Source of the DNA: JAVKSM01 sp039583705
Lineage (GTDB): Bacteria > Actinomycetota > Actinomycetes > Mycobacteriales > Pseudonocardiaceae
DNA length: 36,145 nucleotides
NCBI GenBank assembly: GCA_039583705.1
Contig: JAVKSM010000015.1
Location: 1 to 36,145, forward strand
Reading direction: 5' to 3'
Part shown: positions 16,108 to 23,813 of the stretch, piece by piece
Layout: each line of letters opens with the position of its first letter
How positions within the stretch are numbered: the first letter of the stretch is position 1
Translations under genes and position numbers: made by a program
The notes under the pieces: generated by a model
Seen by the model: only the letters and a program-made list of their open reading frames with translations
The model's database searches: none
Told to the model about the DNA's origin: nothing

Positions 16108-17630
16108 GAGCGGTGGCGGGCAGCAGCCTCGACGGCGGCTTCACGCGGGCCGTCGCCAAGCGGCTCGTCGAGGGCCTCGATGCGCGGTTCCACCTGTCCG
16201 GCTCCGCGCGCAAGGAGTCCTCGCACGTCTTCCCCAAGCATCCGTCGTTCTTCTGGGGCGAGTTGGCGCTGTACTCGTTCGTCGTGCTGGTGCTCTCCGG
16301 CACCGTCCTGGCGCTGTTCTTCGTCCCGGACACCACCGAGGTCGTCTACAACGGCCCGTACGTGCCCGCGCGAGGCCTGCACATGTCCCGGGCCTACGAC
16401 TCGGCACTGATGATCTCCTTCGAGGTGCGCGGCGGCCTGTTCATCCGCCAGATGCACCACTGGGCCGCGCTGGTGTTCGTCGCGTCGATCGTGCTGCACA
16501 TGTTCCGCAACTTCTTCACCGGCGCCTTCCGGAGGCCGCGTGAGCTGACCTGGGTCACCGGCGTGGCGCTGTTCGTGATCGCGCTCGTGGAGGGCTACGT
16601 CGGCTACTCCATGCTCGACGACCTGCTGTCCGGCATGGGCGTGCGGATCGTCTCCGGGCTCGTCCTCTCGGTCCCGGTCATCGGCACGTGGCTGCACTGG
16701 ATGATCTTCGGAAGTGAGTTCCAGGGTGACCTCTGGATCTCCCGGTTCTTCCTCGCCCACGTGTTCCTGTTCCCCGGCCTGATCATCGCGCTGATCGCGG
16801 TGCACCTCGGACTGGTGTGGTACCTCAAGCACACCCAGTTCCCCGGGCCGGGCGCGCGCGAGTCCAACGTCGTCGGCGAGCGCACCGTGCCCGGGTTCCT
16901 CACCAAGACCCTGGCGAACGGGCTGTCCGTCTTCGGCGTGATCGCGCTGCTCGGCGCGATCTTCCAGATCAACCCGATCTTCCTCTGGGGGCCGTACACG
17001 CCCGCCGCCAGCTCCACGGGGGTGCAGCCGGACTGGTATGTCGGGTTCCTCATCGGCGCCCTCCGGTTGTTCCCGCCCTGGGATATCCCGCTGGGGCACT
17101 ACCGGGTCGTGGCGGCGTTCTGGCCGGGCATCTTCCTGCCGTTGGTGATGTTCCTGGTGCTCGCCGTCTACCCGTTCATCGAGCAGTGGGTGAGCGGGGA
17201 CCGTCGCATGCACAACCTGCTCCAGCGGCCGCGGGACAATCCGATCCGCACCGCGCTGGGCGCGATGGCGATCGCGTTCTACCTGGTGCTGCTGGGGGCG
17301 GGCGGCGACGACGTCGTCGCGATCGCGTTGAACGTCCCGATCGAGTGGCTGGTGTGGGCCGGCCGGGTGGGTGTGTTCCTGCTGCCGGCGATCGCCTACG
17401 TCGTCACCTACCGGATCTGCCGCGGCCTGCAGCGCGCCGACCGGGACGTGCTCGAACGCGGCGTCCGCACCGGCCTGCTGGCGGAGCTCCCGGACGGGGT
17501 GTTCGTCGAGCTGCGCCAGCCGCCGGGCGGGGTGGACCACGAGGGCCGCCCGGTGCCGCTGGCCTACGGCGGTGCCCGGGTCGGCCGGGATGTCGCGGCA
17601 CCGGAAGAAGGGGGCGACGAACGTGGCTGA
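16104..17630 (+). CDS. qcrB: Cytochrome b subunit of bcc complex
   Basis: 508 residues from GTG 16104, overlapping the CtaG-like stop (GTGA); GTG 16113 is an alternative three codons later. The N-terminal cytochrome b domain has heme ligand candidates His118/119 and His132 (helix B) and His219 and His234 (helix D). The C-terminal b6f-IV-like domain carries the Qo-site motif PDWY at 309-312, the actinobacterial variant of PEWY. A polar C-terminal extension of about 85 residues is typical of actinobacterial QcrB. It oxidises menaquinol and passes electrons to QcrA. It is separated from qcrCA and placed at the end of the oxidase operon on the opposite strand, which is not the usual order. Confidence 0.92.
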   Translation: MRAVAGSSLDGGFTRAVAKRLVEGLDARFHLSGSARKESSHVFPKHPSFFWGELALYSFVVLVLSGTVLALFFVPDTTEVVYNGPYVPARGLHMSRAYDSALMISFEVRGGLFIRQMHHWAALVFVASIVLHMFRNFFTGAFRRPRELTWVTGVALFVIALVEGYVGYSMLDDLLSGMGVRIVSGLVLSVPVIGTWLHWMIFGSEFQGDLWISRFFLAHVFLFPGLIIALIAVHLGLVWYLKHTQFPGPGARESNVVGERTVPGFLTKTLANGLSVFGVIALLGAIFQINPIFLWGPYTPAASSTGVQPDWYVGFLIGALRLFPPWDIPLGHYRVVAAFWPGIFLPLVMFLVLAVYPFIEQWVSGDRRMHNLLQRPRDNPIRTALGAMAIAFYLVLLGAGGDDVVAIALNVPIEWLVWAGRVGVFLLPAIAYVVTYRICRGLQRADRDVLERGVRTGLLAELPDGVFVELRQPPGGVDHEGRPVPLAYGGARVGRDVAAPEEGGDERG

Positions 17631-18312
17631 GCTGGCCCGGACGGTACGGGCGGTGGGAGTGGCCCAGGCGGCGCGGGCGGTCCGTCGGCGCACCGTGGTC
17701 GGCCTCGCCGCGCTGGCCGGACTGGCGGTGCTGCTGGCCGGCTGCGGCGGGGCTCGGGAGCTGAGCGTGGCGGGCGTGCCGGTGACCGGCGCCTCCGAAG
17801 GCCGGGTGGGTGACATCACGGTGGCCGACGCCCTGTTCACCTGGCAGGGCCCGATCGGGGACGGGACCGTCTACCAGCCGGGCGACACGGCCAGCGTGCG
17901 GGCGACGATCGTCAACGACGGTGCCGGCCCGGACCGGCTGGTGTCGGTGAGCAGCCCGATCGCGGGCGGCGGCGAGGTCGTCGGCCCGGCCACGATCCCC
18001 GCCAACCACGCCCTCGCCGCCGGGTACACCGGGCCGCTGGGCCCGATCACCCCGCCCGACACGACACCGATCGGGCTGCGGCTGACCGACCTGAACACGC
18101 CGATCCTGGCCGGTCTCAGCTACCCCGTCGAGTTCACCTTCGCCCACGCCGGCACGCTCCGGCTCCAGCTGCGGGTGGCCAACCCGGACGTGCCGGTCCC
18201 GGAGTGCCCGCTGCCGCCGGACGGGAAGATCCCGAGCACCTTCACCGCCCCCGTCGGCCGGGCCCCGGCGCCGCCCACGTCTCCCGCGCCGGACTGCTCC
18301 AGCCTGCGGTGA
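17623..18312 (+). CDS. Lipoprotein with PCuAC-like (DUF461) domain lacking copper ligands
   Basis: 229 residues from GTG 17623, overlapping qcrB by eight bases, with an AGGGGG-type site upstream; ATG 17590 is an in-frame alternative. The N-terminus is basic and hydrophobic, ending in the lipobox LLAGC. The following domain has the PCuAC-like core (ATIVNDG...DRLVSVSSPIAGGGE). PCuAC proteins deliver Cu(I) to CuA of subunit II, which fits the operon. However, the His/Met ligand pattern of the family is absent, as only two isolated His remain. It may be a structural lipoprotein of the complex or use other ligands. The C-terminus is Pro-rich with three Cys. Confidence 0.7.
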   Translation: MAELARTVRAVGVAQAARAVRRRTVVGLAALAGLAVLLAGCGGARELSVAGVPVTGASEGRVGDITVADALFTWQGPIGDGTVYQPGDTASVRATIVNDGAGPDRLVSVSSPIAGGGEVVGPATIPANHALAAGYTGPLGPITPPDTTPIGLRLTDLNTPILAGLSYPVEFTFAHAGTLRLQLRVANPDVPVPECPLPPDGKIPSTFTAPVGRAPAPPTSPAPDCSSLR

Positions 18313-18313
18313 G

Positions 18314-18787
18314 TCACGTCCCCTCGACCGTCGCGTCGTAGAGGTAGGACCGGGTCTCGTACTCCGTGTAGAGGTCGTACTGGATGTAGGGAGCCCGCTC
18401 GGAGGGGGCCGAGGGATGGAACTGCCCCACGGTCCCGGTCACCCGCACCACCCGGCCCGCGGTGACCTGGACCGGCCGGGCCGTCACCACCAGCAGCGTG
18501 TTCTCCCCGTAGCCCCCGCCGGACAGCTCGAAGCTGCGCGGTCCCCGCACGTCGGCCACCGGGGCGCTGACCGTGACGGTCCGTCCGAGGTAGGCACCCT
18601 CGTAGAAGTACTGCTCGTGTGCTATCTCGGCGACGCTGACAGGCTGCTCCGCTCCGGCGGTGTCGCCGTCTCCGCAGGCGGCCACCACGGGCACGACGGC
18701 CAGCGCGCCGGCCAGCGCGCCGGCCAGCGCGCCGAGCGCGGTCAGCCGGCCGACCCCGCGCTTCGCGGACTCCCTTCGAACTCCCAC
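18314..18787 (-). CDS. Putative lipoprotein, small beta-rich domain
   Basis: 157 residues from GTG 18787. A signal sequence with LAGALAGALAVV repeats, encoded by three copies of a 12-bp unit (18699-18734), ends in the lipobox VVAAC. The mature part (about 115 residues) alternates polar and hydrophobic residues with RVVRVTGTVGQF and YDLYTEYETRSYLYD, suggesting an OB-like beta barrel. No catalytic motif is visible. It converges on the PCuAC-like gene with one base between stops and lies downstream of the DUF4396 gene. Function unknown. Confidence 0.75.
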   Translation of the reverse strand: MGVRRESAKRGVGRLTALGALAGALAGALAVVPVVAACGDGDTAGAEQPVSVAEIAHEQYFYEGAYLGRTVTVSAPVADVRGPRSFELSGGGYGENTLLVVTARPVQVTAGRVVRVTGTVGQFHPSAPSERAPYIQYDLYTEYETRSYLYDATVEGT

Positions 18788-18813
18788 GGCGCGGGATTAC
18801 CCCTCACAACTTC

Positions 18814-18851
18814 CGGTACTCGCACCTCGGGTCGGTACTCGCACCTCGGGG
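18814..18851. repeat. 19-bp tandem repeat between DUF4396 and lipoprotein genes
   Basis: CGGTACTCGCACCTCGGGT (18814-18832) is repeated at 18833-18851 with one mismatch at the last base. It lies in the 73-bp gap upstream of the lipoprotein gene. Confidence 0.85.
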
Positions 18852-18860
18852 CCGGGCGTC

Positions 18861-19360
18861 TCACATGGCTTCCTTGATGCCCCGGCGGATCAGCCAGACG
18901 TTGGCCGGCCAGGCGGTGGCGAACCCGATCACCATGCCGACGCCGTGGCGGAAGGACAGCTCGCGCGTCGGGGCGATGGCCAGGTACTGGAACACGATCC
19001 CCAGGCTGATCGCGGCGAGGTAGTCCCCGACGTCTTCGGCGAACAGCGCCTGCCCGGCGAGGGTGGCGGCCAGGTCGAAGACGGCCAAGTCGGCGACGAT
19101 GTCGCCCAGGGTGCACCCCGCGCCGCAGTGGCTGACCCCGACCACGGTCGTCGCCCAGCCCGGCTTGTCCGGCGGGTCGCAGCGGCCGTGCTCGGCAGCC
19201 AGCGGCGGCTGCCGGGTCGCCCGAAGCGGCGATAGGCCCACACCGCGACGGGGCCGAAGTACAGGGCGGTCACCGGCCAGACCCAGATGCCGGCCGCAAC
19301 CGAGGCCACCGACCGGACCCCCGCGCCACGATGCTGGTTCCCACCGTGCTCATGATCCAT
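18861..19360 (-). pseudogene. DUF4396 membrane protein, apparent frameshift near 19210-19235
   Basis: The N-terminal half reads from ATG 19360 (first helix WPVTALYFGPVAVWAYRRFGR) in one frame. The rest, including the family hallmark SHCGAGCTLGD and the C-terminal ATAWPANVWLIRRGIKE, reads in another frame that stays open to the TGA at 18861. The switch falls in the GC-rich stretch around 19210-19235. Joined, the parts make a plausible DUF4396 protein of about 165 residues with three or four helices. Either the gene is broken or the base sequence has an indel. Its start overlaps the HEPN gene upstream by 11 bases, so it was probably the third gene of that operon. The role of DUF4396 is unknown. 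Confidence 0.7.
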
Positions 19361-19745
19361 TGTCTCCCTTGGGGTTGTCGGTGGTGAGTTCGATCAGCCG
19401 TGCCACTTGGTCGATCAGGTGTTGGATCTCGGCGGACGTCGGTGTCAGGTCGTAGGCATGATGGTGGCAGGCGCTGCTGAGACCCCACCATGCCGTCGCA
19501 ACGAGTTCCGCCACCGTGACCTCCCCCAGCACACGCAGGCTCACCAACTTGGAGCGCATGTTGACCCTTGGATCGGTGATCCCCCAGCCGCTGGACAGTC
19601 CGCGCACCGTGTCCTCCAGTGCCTGCCGGGCCAGGACGGCCGCGGCCCTGGCGGCTTGGGATCGAGGTACGGGGTGCCGCCCTGCGAGGACGGCGCGTGC
19701 GTGGCCGAGCAGGTCCACCGACGGACTGCCGTGGTTGCCTGTCAT
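19350..19745 (-). CDS. Small HEPN-like helical protein
   Basis: 131 residues from ATG 19745, overlapping the ATPase stop by four bases (ATGA). All-helical, with Arg40-x3-Glu44 (RQALE) in the second helix and a His cluster 94-96 in SACHHHAYDLTPTSAEI. This matches a HEPN-type pattern, in which an Arg/Glu helix pairs with a distal His. The same R-x3-E ... H arrangement, with similar flanking sequence, recurs at the C-terminus of the upstream ATPase, so the two may share ancestry or pack together. HEPN proteins are often RNases or their inhibitors in defence and toxin-antitoxin systems. Fold assignment is by pattern only. Confidence 0.6.
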   Translation of the reverse strand: MTGNHGSPSVDLLGHARAVLAGRHPVPRSQAARAAAVLARQALEDTVRGLSSGWGITDPRVNMRSKLVSLRVLGEVTVAELVATAWWGLSSACHHHAYDLTPTSAEIQHLIDQVARLIELTTDNPKGDNGS

Positions 19746-22213
19746 TTCTTGCCGGCCCGCAGATCCTGGACGAACCTCTCCACCTGACGCACGGCGTCTT
19801 GCGGATCGGTGATGAGTCCCTGGTGGACGCCCCTCTTGATCGTGTCGTAAGCCGGCTTGCGGTACGGCGCCTTTTTCAACCAGTGCCCGAGATCGGCCTG
19901 CGGGTCGCCATGCACGGCCAGCCCCAGCCGACTGGCCGTCGTGGTCGCGTTCTGCCAGGCCGTTTCGACGCTCACCCGGGTATCTCCGGCGCCGAGGCGG
20001 CTGGCGAAGTACAGGTCGCGGGCAGCTACCTCGGCCGCCATCCGGCACAGGCATGGCAGCACCCGTGCTCGCACGTCGGCCGGCATGTGGTCGTCCTTGA
20101 CCAGTGCGAAGGCGTCGTCCAGGTAGCGCTGCGCGGGGTCCCGGCAGTCGGTGATGCTCACCACCGAGTTGGCGTCGCGGCAGACTTCCACAATCCGAGC
20201 GTTCAGCCCCAGTTGCCGGATGACCTGCGGCAACCTGTCGTCATGGGACAGCACGATCACTTGCCGGTACTTCGCGAGCTCGGTCAGGACCCGCACGAAG
20301 CCGTCGACCTTGGCGGGGTCCATTGCTTGGATCGGGTCGTCCAACACGATGAACCGGAACGGGCTGCCGGGCATGGTGGCCCGGGGCAGGAACAGCGCCA
20401 GTGCTAGTGCGTGCAGCTCTCCCTGGCTCATCACCCCCAGCGCCTGCGCCTCAGTCCCGTCCACGGTGGCGTGCAACTCGACATGCCGCCGGTTGCCCTG
20501 GCCTTTCAGTTCGATCCCACCGAGATCGACGTTGCTGTCCTGCCGTAGCGCCGCCCAAATCTCCCGTGCCTTCTTCTCGACGCTCTCCAGTCGTGCCTGA
20601 CGCAGCTCCTTGGCCACGTCGACCATGAAACCGGCGGCGGACTGGCCCAGATTCACGATCGGGTTCTTGTCTGCCGCCGCCTTTGCCAGGCGCACCCACT
20701 CGGCGAGCCGCACGGCCAGCGGCGCCCAGGCGTCCTCACGCTCAGCCAGTAACCTGGCGGCTTCGTCGCGCATCGCGCCGATCGAAACGGCCAGCTGGCC
20801 GTGCACGGCAGCCAATTGTGCCGTCAGTCCTTCGTGGTCGGTGGGTAGCTCGCTCCACCGTTGCCAGACCGCGCGCACCGCGGGCACGGTCGTGAGGGCC
20901 GGGCGGCCGGGGGCAGTGGGCTGCGGAACCGACCGGATAAGGTCCACGGCCGCGCGGCGCGCCGTTTCCAGCGCCTGCCGTGCCTGCATCCGTCGGGTGA
21001 TTTCGTCGCGTTCAGTGGCCAGTTCGTGTTCGGCGCGCGCCCGCCAGGCCGCATTGAGGTCGCCCGTCCCGCACACCGGGCACTTGCCGTCACCCTGGTG
21101 TCGGTGGAACGTCAACGCCTGCTGCAGCAGTTCGGCGCGGCGCTCGGCCTGTTCGACGGACACTGTGCCGGCCGCCACGAACGCCTGGTGCGCCTCCTGC
21201 AGATTCGACAGCACCGTGGTCACGTCCTCGGCGTTCGGAAAGGGCAGTTGGGTGAGGGCCTTCAACGCGGCCAGTTCGGCAGGTGGCTGCGCGGTGGTGC
21301 CGGTGGCCAGGGCCTGCGCCGCGTCGAGGTCCGGACTGTGCTTCCGTAGCAGGGCCAGGGCACTGGCCGCGCGCTCGTCCTCAACTCCGACCAGGTCGTC
21401 CTTCAGTGTCTTTGCGACTGCTTTGGCCTGTTTCTCCGGCTCTTGGAGTTCCTTCAGAGCGGTGTTGAGGCGTTTCTGGGCCTGTATGAAACGGTCGAGG
21501 CCGAGGATGGCGTCGAGCCGATCAAACAGGGTGCTCGGTGTCGCTTCCAGCAGGCCACCCAGCTCGTCGTAGGACAGGATCGGCCGGTAGATGGCGATGG
21601 CCTGCGCCCAACCGAGGCTGGCTGTCCCGTTCTCCCGGCCCTTGCCCGGCCGCTGTACCCAGGTCTTTGGGGCGTCGAGCTCGGCACCCTCGTCCCAGCG
21701 GACGCCAATCTTCGTGGTGCCCGCGTCCTCCTCGGCCAGTTCAACCGCGACCTCGCAAGGGGTGCCATCGTGCAGGTTGCGCCAGTGTTCGGACCACGTC
21801 TTCGCCTTCTTCGCATCCCAGCGGTAGGTGGTGCCGGTGACCGCAAGCTCCAGTCCCTCGCTGAAGCTGGACTTACCGGAGCCGTTGCGCCCAGCCACCA
21901 CCGTCAGCCCGGCAGCGGGATGCAGCTCCAGTTTCGCCTCCCGCCCGATTCCCCGGAAACCGCGCACGGAGATCGACTTCAGGAACGCACCCACTGGCTC
22001 GGCAGCCGGCGCGACCTCGACGGCCCGAGGCCGGGTCGGTGGGGTGGTCCCCGGGGTGGTGGTCCCGTCCAACGCTGTCGCGAGTTCCGCGTCGCCTTCC
22101 ATCGCGGCATATATGACGTACTTCGCATCCTCGGACAGCTCGAGGTCCCGGTCCAGCAGGTCGAGCACCTCGGCCAGCAGTTGCTGGTCCTCGTCGCGAG
22201 TTTGCAGGCTCAT
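19742..22213 (-). CDS. SMC/RloC-like ABC ATPase with zinc-hook motif and C-terminal HEPN-like domain
   Basis: 823 residues from ATG 22213. A leader of about 75 residues precedes the ATPase head: Walker A GRNGSGKSS (108-116), a helical insert (about 240-560) with CPVC (378-381) at its middle as in Rad50/RloC zinc hooks, ABC signature MSQGELHAL (595-603), Walker B FIVLDDP (621-627) and H-loop SHDD (656-659). The last about 125 residues have Arg724-x3-Glu728 and His797 (RGVHQG), the residue set of the PrrC/RloC anticodon nuclease type of HEPN domain. RloC cleaves tRNA in response to DNA damage or phage. The architecture fits such a restriction or abortive-infection ATPase. It could instead be a DNA-repair SMC-like protein, since the helical insert is short for RloC. 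Confidence 0.75.
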   Translation of the reverse strand: MSLQTRDEDQQLLAEVLDLLDRDLELSEDAKYVIYAAMEGDAELATALDGTTTPGTTPPTRPRAVEVAPAAEPVGAFLKSISVRGFRGIGREAKLELHPAAGLTVVAGRNGSGKSSFSEGLELAVTGTTYRWDAKKAKTWSEHWRNLHDGTPCEVAVELAEEDAGTTKIGVRWDEGAELDAPKTWVQRPGKGRENGTASLGWAQAIAIYRPILSYDELGGLLEATPSTLFDRLDAILGLDRFIQAQKRLNTALKELQEPEKQAKAVAKTLKDDLVGVEDERAASALALLRKHSPDLDAAQALATGTTAQPPAELAALKALTQLPFPNAEDVTTVLSNLQEAHQAFVAAGTVSVEQAERRAELLQQALTFHRHQGDGKCPVCGTGDLNAAWRARAEHELATERDEITRRMQARQALETARRAAVDLIRSVPQPTAPGRPALTTVPAVRAVWQRWSELPTDHEGLTAQLAAVHGQLAVSIGAMRDEAARLLAEREDAWAPLAVRLAEWVRLAKAAADKNPIVNLGQSAAGFMVDVAKELRQARLESVEKKAREIWAALRQDSNVDLGGIELKGQGNRRHVELHATVDGTEAQALGVMSQGELHALALALFLPRATMPGSPFRFIVLDDPIQAMDPAKVDGFVRVLTELAKYRQVIVLSHDDRLPQVIRQLGLNARIVEVCRDANSVVSITDCRDPAQRYLDDAFALVKDDHMPADVRARVLPCLCRMAAEVAARDLYFASRLGAGDTRVSVETAWQNATTTASRLGLAVHGDPQADLGHWLKKAPYRKPAYDTIKRGVHQGLITDPQDAVRQVERFVQDLRAGKK

Positions 22214-22587
22214 GGCCGTTTCCCTTCATAAGGTGAACACTTGGTGATCGTTTTGACGGTCGGATTCGTTACGTGCTCACCGTGGCGCCGCCTGGCACCC
22301 CAAGGGGGTTCGACTGCTGGACGATCGGCTGCGCCGGTTTTCTCCCCGGCGCGCGCACCGGCCTCCAGAATGTCTCGGCTTGTGGATCACCTATCAGGTG
22401 TGCAGCCGGGTCACGTTCTCGACCGGCGCCGAGGGGTTCACCGTGCACCTGGTTGTCGGAGCCCTCCACCCGCCGGACCAGGCGCGTGACCCTACGAGCG
22501 GATCGGGCGGCGGCTGCCAGAGATCCGCGAGTTGCTCGCCGTCCGCGACACCGGGCAATGCTCCTGCGGTCCAGCGCAGGGCTGGGG
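22214..22587. other. 374-bp intergenic region, boundary between defence block and biosynthetic cluster
   Basis: No intact gene was found on either strand. It must contain the promoter of the ATPase operon (a TATGAA-like hexamer lies 15-20 bases upstream of the ATG, but no -35 is clear). A short coding-like remnant is listed at 22493-22575. The GT gene ends at its right edge. Confidence 0.5.
22493..22575 (+). pseudogene. Possible remnant of a MerR-type regulator
   Basis: The plus strand reads YERIGRRLPEIRELLAVRD followed by TGQCSCG. This resembles the LxEIRELLxxRDxGxCxCG end of the MerR-family dimerisation helix and metal loop. A TGA lies two codons before the stretch and nothing upstream looks like a MerR HTH, so it would be a fragment. 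It may be coincidence. Confidence 0.25.
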
Positions 22588-23706
22588 TCAGGCGCTGGTC
22601 GGGAGCGTCGCGAGGCGGGGTACGACGTCAGCCGGTGTGGGCAGGGCGGTGATCTCGGCTTGGACCTCGGCCGCGGCCTCGCGCAGGTGTGGGTTGTCGA
22701 TCAGTTCGGTGAGCAGCGCGGCGGTGAGGTCGTCGGGCTGGGCGGTCAGGCCGACTCCGCGGGTGTGCACGGCCTGGCCGACCGGGCTGCGGAGGCCGGT
22801 GGGGACGACCAGTTGCGGGACTCCGGCGGCCAGTGCGGTCATCATGGTGCCTTCGCCGCCGTGGTGGATCAGGGCCGTGCAGCGGGCCAGCAGGGTGTTC
22901 AGGGGCATCCAGCCCAGCGAGCGCACGTTGTCCGGTGGTGGGGGCAGGGTGCTGGTGTCGACGTCGCCGAGGGCGAGCAGGAACTCCGCCGGCACGCTGG
23001 TGGCCACGGTGAGCAGGCGTGCCACCGGGTCGAGCCCGTCGGTGAGGGGTGCGGCGGTGCCGAGAGTGACCGCGATCTGGGGTCGGGTGCTCGGTGTCCC
23101 GCCTGGCAGGAGTGAGTCGGGCACGACAGTGCCGCCGTTGTAGGGGATGTAGCGCATGGGCCAGCCGGCAGGGGGCTCGGTGAGCATGCTGGGTGGTGCC
23201 ACGTCGAGCATCACCCGCTGCCGGGGCAGGTCGGTGACGCCGTAACGGTCGAACGTGGCGGCCATGCGGTCACGCAGCAGCTCGTCCAGCCCGGTTCTGC
23301 GGACGATTCCGACGCCGTGGTCGACCAGCGGCACGCGCAGTTTCGCCGCTGCCAGCAGGCCGACGCTGCGGCCCACCACGAGATCGGGACGCCACCGGGT
23401 GGCGACCTCCAGTACACCGTCGGCGAGCAGCTCCGCGGACCGACCCAGGTGTCCGGCCGCGTCCCGCAGGTCCCGCAGTGGCTCGGGTGGGCGTGGACCG
23501 CCGCCGCGCGCGCGTGCGGCGATCGCGGCCCGGTAGTCCCACCCGGGTTTCACGTCGGCGACCGCCAGGCCGGCGTCGCGTACGGCCAGCGCCGGTCCGG
23601 TTGTGGCGAACAGCACCTCGTGCCCGGCGGCCCGCAGCGCCCAGGCCAGCGGCACCATCGGGAACGAGTGCCCGATCCCCGGGCCCGGTACCAGCAACAC
23701 TCGCAT
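22588..23706 (-). CDS. Macrolide-type (GT1/UGT) glycosyltransferase
   Basis: 372 residues from ATG 23706 with GGAG eight bases upstream. GT-B fold: the N-terminal acceptor half opens with MRVLLVPGPGIGHSFPMVPLAWAL, and the C-terminal donor half has GWMPLNTLL and the nucleotide-sugar loop HHGGEGT. It resembles the antibiotic and macrolide glycosyltransferases (OleD/CalG type) that attach NDP-sugars to secondary metabolites, either in assembly or as self-resistance. No sugar-nucleotide biosynthesis genes lie nearby, so it may use a common sugar such as UDP-glucose, pointing to self-resistance or simple decoration. It follows the ABC exporter on the same strand after 107 bp. Confidence 0.88.
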   Translation of the reverse strand: MRVLLVPGPGIGHSFPMVPLAWALRAAGHEVLFATTGPALAVRDAGLAVADVKPGWDYRAAIAARARGGGPRPPEPLRDLRDAAGHLGRSAELLADGVLEVATRWRPDLVVGRSVGLLAAAKLRVPLVDHGVGIVRRTGLDELLRDRMAATFDRYGVTDLPRQRVMLDVAPPSMLTEPPAGWPMRYIPYNGGTVVPDSLLPGGTPSTRPQIAVTLGTAAPLTDGLDPVARLLTVATSVPAEFLLALGDVDTSTLPPPPDNVRSLGWMPLNTLLARCTALIHHGGEGTMMTALAAGVPQLVVPTGLRSPVGQAVHTRGVGLTAQPDDLTAALLTELIDNPHLREAAAEVQAEITALPTPADVVPRLATLPTSA

Positions 23707-23813
23707 CGGCGACGCTCCTTCGTGTGCCTGGCGTTGAGTGGACGCGGTCACGAATTCGGATGGTGGCGGTGGCCTCGGCCTGGTGTCTGCCCTGGTAGCG
23801 GCCGGATGGTTGG

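Noticed and set aside
15453..17840. 795-codon open frame on the minus strand opposite qcrB
   Set aside because: It is the reverse-strand shadow of qcrB and its neighbours; sequence is low-complexity Arg/Asp/His and no ribosome site or domain is seen.
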